Origin: Flavobacteriales bacterium UBA1995
Lineage (GTDB): Bacteria; Bacteroidota; Bacteroidia; Flavobacteriales_D; Sanyastnellaceae
Length of the DNA stretch: 5,107 nucleotides
Assembly: GCA_002336475.1 (NCBI GenBank)
Contig: DDCX01000022.1
Span: 2,945 to 8,051, forward strand
Direction: 5' to 3'
Shown here: piece by piece, positions 1 through 5,107 of the stretch
How positions within the stretch are numbered: position 1 is the stretch's first letter
Layout of the letters: the number at the start of each line of letters is the position of its first letter
Notes under the pieces: generated by a model
The model's database searches: none
What the model was told of the DNA's origin: nothing
What the model saw: the letters and a program-made list of their open reading frames with translations, nothing else
Made by a program: the position numbers and the translations under genes

Positions 1-1472
1 TTTCCCCCCAGGGCCAAGTGGGCTTGCCACATGTCGGGTATGCCGTATCCATAGAGCGTGTCAGGTGCGCCAACCTGGTGGGCCGATTCAATCAAAGCCC
101 GCCTGATTTCCCAGGCGGCACGGTCGGGGTGGGCGCTCCAGAGGCTTGTCGCCGCGCCACACAGTATGGGAGAAGAAAAAGAGGTTCCATTGCCTTGTCT
201 GATGCCGCCATCAGGGTGGATGTATGCCGCGTCTTGGCCTGCGGCGCAGAGGTCGGGTTTGATGCGGCCATCGGCGCTGGGGCCATAACTGCTAAAGGAG
301 GCATGCTGCCCTGATGGGTTGACAGCACCGACGGCAATGACACTGTCTCCGTCGGCGGGAGCGGTGATTTTTTGCCACGGGCTGTTGCCACTGTTTCCGG
401 CGGAATTGAACACCAGCATGCCCCTTGTAGCGGCGATGTCGGATGCCTGCGTGATGGGAAAGGTATTCCCGTCTAGGTCGTTGGGATCATGGTTCTCAGA
501 ACCGCTGTCGAAAAGGGAGTAGCCGAGTGAGGTGTTGAGGATGTCGCACCCCATGCTGTCCGCGCGTTCTGCAGCGGCGATCCAGTGGTACTCCTCCACA
601 AGGTGCTCCCAGCCTACATCCTCTGTGCGGAACAGCACGTAAGTGGCGTCCGGAGCTGTGCCCAGGTAGCGCTCTTCGCCCGGGCCATCAAGGAATCCGA
701 CCATGGTAGACAACACCATGGCTCCATGGTAATGCTCCTCATAAATCCAAGGTGAAATGCCGCCGCCATTGGGGAAGTTTCCGCCGATTTGGAGGCGTCC
801 TGCACTCCGGGCCCTTTCAAAGGCGGGGTTGGTGTCGACCCGGTCGAATCCACTGTCCAACACACCGACCATCATCCCCGCTCCCCTGTGACCCAATCCG
901 TGAATCAGGTCCACTTTTAACTGGCGCACTTGGAGCCACGCATCCCCGTAGGGTGCGGGCCCACTTTCGAACAGGGCCGCATGCCCCACGCGGTTTTTGC
1001 GCACGGCTGCTGGAGGGCCCACATCGCGGTACCACGTTGCGCGCTTGACTTCTGAGACGCCATCCAGTTGGGCGATGTTGTCGAGAACGTCTGCGATTCC
1101 TGCTGAGTCGAGCAGGGCAGTATCCAGTTGAATCACGATGCCATTGAACCATTTGCTGCGGTGCAACAATGCAAGGGAAGGGCCTTGTTCCGTGGCGCCA
1201 GCGGCGAGCACTTCGGCAATCCGGTGGGGCGGCACCGGTAAGTCCAGTGAGTCCAAGCCGATGCCTTGTCTTTCCCTGCGCTCCAGTGCCCGCGGTGAAA
1301 GCAACAGTGCGCCCGCCGAGGGGCTGTTGAGGTCGACACCGCATCCGACTTTGTCAGAGAATCCAACCCAGTGGTGCAGCGGCGCAACTTGGGCACAGAC
1401 GGCCCCCATGAATCCTATGAAGGCAGTGAGAACGGCCTTGCGGATCAAGCAGGGAAAGGGGGGGTGGGTCAT
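1..1472 (-). CDS. Secreted S8 (subtilisin-like) serine peptidase, 3' end cut by window edge
   Basis: An endopeptidase of the subtilase family, exported by Sec. 490 residues are visible and no stop codon is reached. Residues 1-27 form a signal peptide (RK at 11-12, hydrophobic 13-25, likely cleavage VCA|Q after 27). Residues 32-145 look like the N-terminal region found in Bacteroidota S8 peptidases, with SPRALERRERQGI at 59-71 and SKWFNG at 106-111. The catalytic domain follows: Asp206 (VGVLDSG), His249 (HGAMVLS), oxyanion Asn360 (SAGNSG) and Ser431 (GTSFSSP), then GYGIPDMWQA at about 475-484, where the fold usually ends. The triad is complete, so it should be active. ATG 1472 is chosen because it gives the full signal peptide and overlaps the stop of the upstream MORN-like gene as ATGA, which suggests translational coupling. 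A C7 run lies at codons 3-5. A T9SS sorting domain beyond the left edge is likely but not seen. The natural substrate is unknown. Confidence 0.93.
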   Translation of the reverse strand, partial: MTHPPFPCLIRKAVLTAFIGFMGAVCAQVAPLHHWVGFSDKVGCGVDLNSPSAGALLLSPRALERRERQGIGLDSLDLPVPPHRIAEVLAAGATEQGPSLALLHRSKWFNGIVIQLDTALLDSAGIADVLDNIAQLDGVSEVKRATWYRDVGPPAAVRKNRVGHAALFESGPAPYGDAWLQVRQLKVDLIHGLGHRGAGMMVGVLDSGFDRVDTNPAFERARSAGRLQIGGNFPNGGGISPWIYEEHYHGAMVLSTMVGFLDGPGEERYLGTAPDATYVLFRTEDVGWEHLVEEYHWIAAAERADSMGCDILNTSLGYSLFDSGSENHDPNDLDGNTFPITQASDIAATRGMLVFNSAGNSGNSPWQKITAPADGDSVIAVGAVNPSGQHASFSSYGPSADGRIKPDLCAAGQDAAYIHPDGGIRQGNGTSFSSPILCGAATSLWSAHPDRAAWEIRRALIESAHQVGAPDTLYGYGIPDMWQAHLALGG

Positions 1473-2581
1473 TCTTCGGTTCCGGTCAATTTGCCCAGGG
1501 TCCACCGCTCGGTGCGGATGTGGTCACCCTGTTCGTCAAAATAGCGCCACGTGCCGTCTTTCACGCCGGCTGTGTATTCGCCCATTTCTTTCATGGGCTG
1601 GTTGCGCAGTTCTTGTCGCATCGGAGATTCACCTCCTGCTCGCCCCGCCCCTTGAGTGGGAGGTCCCCCTCTAACGCCCCCCTCTTCGGCCGGGACCATC
1701 TGCCATTCTCCCAAGTCGTGCCAAGCCGTAAAAGGCCCATCGAGGTTGCCATGGGCATAACGGCCCATCCATTCTGGACGGCCACTCGGATAAGTGGCCT
1801 CGAATTCACCATTCTGGGGCCGCTCCGTGGTCACTTTTCCTTCCACATAAGTCAGAATGGATCGGGTTTTTCCATCGGCGTTGTACAAGGACCATTCTCC
1901 GGAGGGCAAGCCATTGTCATACTGCCCTCTGCTCAGAGGGACTCCGTTGTCTTGCATGACCACAGCCTCTCCATGACGCTCGCCTTCCCTCCACAGTTCT
2001 TCGGTCCTGGACGCGCCTTCTCGGTTGAATGAGGCCCACTTGCCCGACTTCTTTCCTGCGCGATAATGCCCCTGTTCGAGGACATTGCCATTGGGGTGAA
2101 AGGCCTGATACATGCCGTCCAAAACATCCGATTGGTAGTGCTCACTGATCCGCACTCGGCCCTGCTTGTCCAAGGCTTCCCAGGGGCCCGTTTTGTGCTG
2201 TGTCCATGCTCCATCCACCTGCACGGTGCGGTATTGGCCCCGGTGGGAAGGGGTGCCATCCTCCCTGTACAAGGTGGCCTTGGCCATGTCGCTGCCCTCC
2301 AGGTGGTCTACTTCACTGAGTACACGACCGTTTTCTCGGAAGAAGGTGAAGTGGCCTGATGGCTTTCCGTTGGTAAATGAGCCGCTGTAGTAAAGCTGAC
2401 CATCGGGATAAACCCTGATCCAACGCCCTTGCTTGAGACCACGGGCATCGGTCACATTGAAGTCGGACCCTGGCTGGCCATTGGGCCAGTTGGAGGTGTC
2501 GGTGTCTGGCTGGGCTGAAAGGGCCAAGGGAAGCACCAAAAACAGGGCGGCAGCGAGGGGGAAAGTCAAAACTCGAATCAC
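1469..2581 (-). CDS. Secreted MORN-like (YwqK-type) repeat protein
   Basis: 370 residues, complete. Residues 1-23 are a signal peptide (Arg3, hydrophobic 4-21, likely cleavage LSA|Q). From about 47 to 295, and again from 334, there are roughly ten MORN-like units of the pattern G-x-W-x-x-y-x-x-x-G-x-x-x-x-x-G-x-Y-x-x-G. The clearest are three 24-residue units at 153-176, 177-200 and 201-224. A Gly/Pro-rich insert of low complexity at about 296-330 splits the last units. Databases often label such proteins 'YwqK family antitoxin'; with a signal peptide and no toxin alongside, an antitoxin role is unlikely here, and a periplasmic or surface binding/structural role is inferred. No T9SS domain ends the protein (last residues TGTEE). 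The start is GTG at 2581: the in-frame stop TAA at 2632-2630 precedes it and no in-frame ATG lies between. It is the first visible gene of an operon with the S8 peptidase. Confidence 0.88.
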   Translation of the reverse strand: MIRVLTFPLAAALFLVLPLALSAQPDTDTSNWPNGQPGSDFNVTDARGLKQGRWIRVYPDGQLYYSGSFTNGKPSGHFTFFRENGRVLSEVDHLEGSDMAKATLYREDGTPSHRGQYRTVQVDGAWTQHKTGPWEALDKQGRVRISEHYQSDVLDGMYQAFHPNGNVLEQGHYRAGKKSGKWASFNREGASRTEELWREGERHGEAVVMQDNGVPLSRGQYDNGLPSGEWSLYNADGKTRSILTYVEGKVTTERPQNGEFEATYPSGRPEWMGRYAHGNLDGPFTAWHDLGEWQMVPAEEGGVRGGPPTQGAGRAGGESPMRQELRNQPMKEMGEYTAGVKDGTWRYFDEQGDHIRTERWTLGKLTGTEE

Positions 2582-2582
2582 A

Positions 2583-2607
2583 GGACCAAATTGGGAACGA
2601 ACGGTCC
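2583..2607 (-). repeat. Short inverted repeat in the leader of the MORN-peptidase operon
   Basis: GGACC (2583-2587) and GGTCC (2603-2607) are exact inverted copies separated by 15 bases. In minus-strand RNA they would pair as a 5-bp GC-rich stem, plus one possible inner G-U pair, ending one base before the GTG start at 2581. It could affect initiation or be chance; a 5-bp stem with a 15-base loop is weak. Confidence 0.25.
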
Positions 2608-2630
2608 ATGTTCTGCAGTATTTGCTCCCT

Positions 2631-2638
2631 TACTTTTG
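2631..2638 (+). promoter_or_regulatory. Putative Bacteroidota -7 promoter element (TAnnTTTG) for mdh
   Basis: TACTTTTG matches the Bacteroidota sigma-ABfr -7 consensus TAnnTTTG exactly. It lies 32 bases before the mdh ATG, so transcription would begin near 2643-2646 and leave a short leader of about 25-28 nt. No good -33 TTTG is seen at the expected distance. The leader has no Shine-Dalgarno sequence, which is usual in this phylum. The whole 89-base divergent gap (2582-2670) must also serve the minus-strand operon. The best minus-strand candidate, TCGGTTTG at 2646-2639, has one mismatch and no -33 partner, so it is not called. Confidence 0.5.
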
Positions 2639-2645
2639 CAAACCG

Positions 2646-2666
2646 ATTCACCAACCCAATTCACCA
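2646..2666 (+). repeat. Direct repeat ATTCACCA in the mdh leader
   Basis: ATTCACCA occurs at 2646-2653 and again at 2659-2666, a 13-base period, each copy followed closely by a CCC run. Both copies lie between the putative -7 element and the mdh start, so they would be at the very 5' end of the mRNA. A role in binding a regulator or the ribosome is possible but not supported by anything else in the sequence. Confidence 0.3.
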
Positions 2667-2670
2667 CCCC

Positions 2671-3615
2671 ATGATCCAACGTACCAAGGTCACTGTAGTA
2701 GGTGCAGGCAATGTGGGCGCGACCTGCGCCGATGTGCTCGCCACCCGTGAAGTCTGCAACGAGGTCGTCCTCCTCGACATCAAAGAAGGATTTGCCGAGG
2801 GCAAGGCCCTCGATATCTGGGAGACCAGCCCGGTCAACAGCTACGACACCCGCACGGTGGGCTCGACCAACGACTACAGCAAGACGGCAGGATCTGATGT
2901 CGTCGTGATCACCAGTGGCCTGCCGCGCAAGCCGGGGATGAGCCGCGACGATTTGATCGCGACCAATGCGGGGATTGTCAAGAGTGTGACGGAGCAGATT
3001 TTGCCCCACAGCCCTGAAGCCATCATTGTGATTGTATCCAATCCCTTGGATGTCATGACCTACCAGGCATGGAAGACGGCGGGATTGCCCGACCACCGCG
3101 TGGTGGGCATGGCCGGTGTGCTCGATACCGCCCGGTACCGCGCTTTCCTTGCAGAAGCGTTGAATGTGAGCCCTAAGGACATCCAAGCTGTGCTCATGGG
3201 AGGACACGGGGATACCATGGTTCCGCTTCCCCGTTACACCACCGTCAGCGGCATTCCTGTGACCGAAATGATCGATGCAGATGCCCTCGAGGCCATCGTT
3301 CAGCGCACCAAGAAAGGGGGAGGAGAAATCGTCCAGCTTTTGGGAACCTCAGCTTGGTACGCTCCAGGTGCCGCTGCTGCTCAGATGGTAGAAGCCATCG
3401 TGAAAGACCAGAAGCGCATTTTCCCTTGTTGCGCGCGCTTGACGGGCCAATATGGCCTCAGCGACATGTACCTGGGTGTTCCGGTAAAGCTGGGCGCCAA
3501 GGGGGTCGAAGAAATCATCGAACTCGAGCTCAACGGCGACGAGATGGCCTTGCTGCACGAGAGCGCCAAGGCGGTCAAGGAAGTCGCGGACTTGCTCGAT
3601 GGGATGGGCGTTTAA
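2671..3615 (+). CDS. mdh: Malate dehydrogenase (NAD-dependent, LDH-like type)
   Basis: Catalyses (S)-malate + NAD+ to oxaloacetate + NADH in the TCA cycle (EC 1.1.1.37), in the cytoplasm. 314 residues, the usual length. The Rossmann loop GAGNVG is at 11-16 and the NAD-ribose acidic residue is Asp36. By alignment with lactate dehydrogenase numbering, Arg86 (in LPRKPGMSR) sits at position 102, where Arg marks malate dehydrogenases and Gln marks lactate dehydrogenases. Arg92 equals Arg109, Asn124 (VSNPLD) Asn140, Asp152 and Arg155 (LDTAR) Asp168 and Arg171, and His179 (GGHGDT) the catalytic His195. No key residue is missing. ATG 2671 is chosen because the family begins at MIQRTKVTVVGAG; an in-frame ATG at 2608 would add 21 residues unlike the family and would place the predicted promoter inside the gene. 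It is divergent from the MORN-peptidase operon and converges on the propeller gene with a 12-base gap. Confidence 0.97.
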   Translation: MIQRTKVTVVGAGNVGATCADVLATREVCNEVVLLDIKEGFAEGKALDIWETSPVNSYDTRTVGSTNDYSKTAGSDVVVITSGLPRKPGMSRDDLIATNAGIVKSVTEQILPHSPEAIIVIVSNPLDVMTYQAWKTAGLPDHRVVGMAGVLDTARYRAFLAEALNVSPKDIQAVLMGGHGDTMVPLPRYTTVSGIPVTEMIDADALEAIVQRTKKGGGEIVQLLGTSAWYAPGAAAAQMVEAIVKDQKRIFPCCARLTGQYGLSDMYLGVPVKLGAKGVEEIIELELNGDEMALLHESAKAVKEVADLLDGMGV

Positions 3616-3627
3616 GCCTTTTCTAAA

Positions 3628-5107
3628 TCAAGGGTCAATGATGACCAGCCGGCGGGCGCTTTTTCCATAGGAGAGGGCGCCCGTTGGGTTGTACCCCCTT
3701 TCTTCGGGAAGAACCAAATAGGTGCCGGCACTCCATTCGACGGGCCAAACGACCGCACCACTTTGTGCTTCGAGGCGACCCATTTCACGCCCGGTCAAAT
3801 CCAACACCACAACAGCGGGAGACGGCACCTTGAGCTGTCCGCCCCTTTGAAGGGGGTTGGGGTAAGGCTTCCATGTCTCCACGGGAGCGTCAAGTGCATC
3901 CACGCCGTCGATGACGTCGGGACTGGTGCAGCCCAACAGCGCAGGTTCAGAGGCAGCGCCATTCCATAGAGTCAGACCTCCGTCTCGGACCCCGACCACC
4001 AGGTCATGGGTGCCATCGGCGTCGAGGTCGGCCAGGGCTGGTGCGGCGAATTCACCTTCGTAAAGGCCCAACCATTGATCGGTGACCTCCGTCCACGCGG
4101 CTTCGGGTTCTTCCATCGGGTCACCGGGGACATCATACAGTTGCAGCCGCCCCAATTCGTTGCCAACCAGCAAAGTAAGTCCAGAGTCAGTGGGCCAAAC
4201 GACAGGTACAGAAAACCCATTGATGCCGAGCAAGTTGTCGGCCAAGACTGCACCAGCGGAGGCGGTCGTCAGGGCGTAACTGGGTGCGGCAGCATTGCCG
4301 GTGTTCTCAAAGAGGTTGAGGTTGCCGTTTTTTTCTCCGACGAGCAAGTCAAGGTCTCCATCTCCGTCCAAATCAAAGAGGCATGGCGTCGCAAACTGTC
4401 CGACATCGATCACGGTTCCAGCAGCGTCGGGCATGGCGGCTTCTGCCAGCGTCAACGCCATGTCTTCGCCGGGATTCGCGGTGTTCTCCCAACGGTGAAG
4501 GTTGCCCAATTCATCCCCCAAGATGAGGTCGTCATCGCCGTCGCCATCCAGGTCGCCAAACGCCAGGGCCACACTTTCTACCCCAAAGTCAGGAAGAGAG
4601 AGCCAGTTGGTATCGAGTTGTTCGAACGCGGGCGCGGCAGGGGTGCCCACGTTTCTGAACCGAGCGAGAAGGGCAGGGGTCTCACCCGGGCCCAGGTAGC
4701 GTTCCTTGTTGGCCACCACCATGTCCATGTCGCCATCTTGATCAAAGTCAGTAAAAGCGGGATAAGCCCCCCTTCCCAAGTCGATCATGCCCTCCTGAAG
4801 AAACGCCTTGGTGTCGAGCGTCCATTCAGGGGCCGACTCGGATCCTGCGTTGCGGTAGAACCAGCTCCCAAAACGACCGTCGATTTCGAAGGTGGCATTG
4901 GGGGCAATGATCAGGTCGCGCACCCCATCCTGGTCCACGTCCAAATGGTAGGCAGCAGGAAAACGTTGAACGTCGAGGGTGTCCTCATTGCCCAGGTCTG
5001 CCGGCCAATGTGTTGTGGTGGTCGTGGTGCTGTCCTGACCATCCACGGCATCGGTCATGTAACACGCCACAAATTGGTTGTATGAGACATCCCCGAGGAG
5101 CAAATCC
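3628..5107 (-). CDS. Secreted FG-GAP/VCBS beta-propeller protein with T9SS type A sorting domain, 5' end cut by window edge
   Basis: The last 492 codons of a larger gene. The reading frame stays open through the right edge and the edge residues (DLLLGD) are the tail of another repeat, so no start is visible; numbering here begins at the Leu codon 5103-5101. Calcium-binding D-x-D-x-D-G-x-x-D loops lie at 55-63, 119-127, 184-192, 244-252 and 359-367, each followed by hydrophobic strands ending in G or N, as in FG-GAP/VCBS propeller blades. A further blade near 299-325 (LTLLVGNELGRLQLY) has lost its Asp loop. Residues 26-31 are six threonines. A linker (about 385-410) leads to a Por-type C-terminal sorting domain at 413-491, with PYPNP at 413-417, DLTGRE at 435-440, SAGTYLV at 458-464 and RRLVIIDP at the end. 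Such cargo crosses the outer membrane by T9SS and is usually surface-anchored or released. Adhesion or glycan binding is possible; the ligand is unknown. Confidence 0.92.
   Translation of the reverse strand, partial: DLLLGDVSYNQFVACYMTDAVDGQDSTTTTTTHWPADLGNEDTLDVQRFPAAYHLDVDQDGVRDLIIAPNATFEIDGRFGSWFYRNAGSESAPEWTLDTKAFLQEGMIDLGRGAYPAFTDFDQDGDMDMVVANKERYLGPGETPALLARFRNVGTPAAPAFEQLDTNWLSLPDFGVESVALAFGDLDGDGDDDLILGDELGNLHRWENTANPGEDMALTLAEAAMPDAAGTVIDVGQFATPCLFDLDGDGDLDLLVGEKNGNLNLFENTGNAAAPSYALTTASAGAVLADNLLGINGFSVPVVWPTDSGLTLLVGNELGRLQLYDVPGDPMEEPEAAWTEVTDQWLGLYEGEFAAPALADLDADGTHDLVVGVRDGGLTLWNGAASEPALLGCTSPDVIDGVDALDAPVETWKPYPNPLQRGGQLKVPSPAVVVLDLTGREMGRLEAQSGAVVWPVEWSAGTYLVLPEERGYNPTGALSYGKSARRLVIIDP
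3649..3687 (+). terminator. Long hairpin downstream of mdh, possible 3'-end or termination structure
   Basis: In plus-strand RNA, 3649-3666 pairs with 3670-3687 around the 3-nt loop AUA. All 18 positions pair, five of them as G-U, with a GC-only core of 7 pairs (CGGGCGC at 3653-3659 with GCGCCCG at 3677-3683). It starts 33 bases after the mdh stop and lies wholly inside the 3' coding end of the convergent propeller gene. In minus-strand RNA the five G-U pairs become A-C mismatches, so the full stem forms only in mdh transcripts. No U-tract follows, so this is not a classic intrinsic terminator; an mRNA-stabilising 3' end is equally likely. A small C-UUCG-G-capped stem (3698-3711) follows. Confidence 0.4.

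Noticed and set aside
701..729. Three CCATGG palindromes in 29 bases
   Set aside because: They fall in codons for the catalytic His motif (HGAMVLSTMVG), where His-Gly and Met codons with preceding C make CCATGG likely by chance; no further spacing pattern or symmetry is seen.
817..1344. Minus-strand open frame of 175 codons in another frame within the protease
   Set aside because: It overlaps the propeptide and catalytic Asp region of the S8 gene, and its Arg-rich composition is typical of an out-of-frame shadow in GC-rich DNA.
1520..2032. Plus-strand open frame of 170 codons opposite the MORN-like gene
   Set aside because: The minus frame has a signal peptide and regular 24-residue repeats, which the plus frame lacks; it is a shadow.
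2608..2670. Alternative upstream ATG for mdh adding 21 residues
   Set aside because: The extension is unlike the family, which begins close to the Rossmann loop, and it would put the TAnnTTTG element inside the gene.
2578..3207. Minus-strand open frame of 209 codons opposite mdh
   Set aside because: It mirrors the codon pattern of mdh, a certain gene, and the product resembles nothing known.
3617..3633. CCTT...AAGG inverted repeat in the 12-base convergent gap
   Set aside because: Four pairs with a nine-base loop and no U-tract is too weak to call a terminator.
4006..5085. Long plus-strand open frame of 359 codons opposite the propeller gene
   Set aside because: It lies antisense to a clear FG-GAP/T9SS gene. 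The repeated Asp/Gly codons avoid stops on the other strand. The product shows no recognisable domain or signal peptide.

Overview
The window looks like an ordinary chromosomal segment of a fairly GC-rich member of the Bacteroidota. Four things point there: a C-terminal type IX secretion (T9SS, Por) sorting domain, a subtilase with the N-terminal region typical of Bacteroidota secreted S8 peptidases, a malate dehydrogenase of the LDH-like type common in that phylum, and a TAnnTTTG promoter element with no Shine-Dalgarno sequence before the malate dehydrogenase start. The genus cannot be told from the sequence alone.

Layout: bases 1-1472 (minus strand) hold a secreted S8 subtilisin-like protease whose C-terminus lies beyond the left edge. 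Bases 1469-2581 (minus) hold a secreted MORN-like repeat protein that starts with GTG. It lies upstream of the protease, and its stop codon overlaps the protease start in an ATGA, so the two form a tightly coupled operon. Bases 2582-2670 are a divergent intergenic region carrying a good Bacteroidota -7 element for mdh. Bases 2671-3615 (plus) hold a complete malate dehydrogenase. After a 12-base convergent gap, bases 3628-5107 (minus) hold the C-terminal part of a large secreted VCBS/FG-GAP beta-propeller protein ending in a T9SS sorting domain; its N-terminus lies beyond the right edge.

Only mdh is a cytoplasmic metabolic gene. The two signal-peptide proteins and the T9SS cargo belong to the exported proteome. 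No RNA gene, mobile element, CRISPR array or defence system is visible, and I find no convincing new system. The points most worth a second look are an 18-pair hairpin, complete only in mdh-strand RNA, that is embedded in the 3' end of the convergent gene; a C7 tract just after the protease start whose slippage would switch the gene off; and the coupled pairing of a secreted MORN-like protein with a subtilase.
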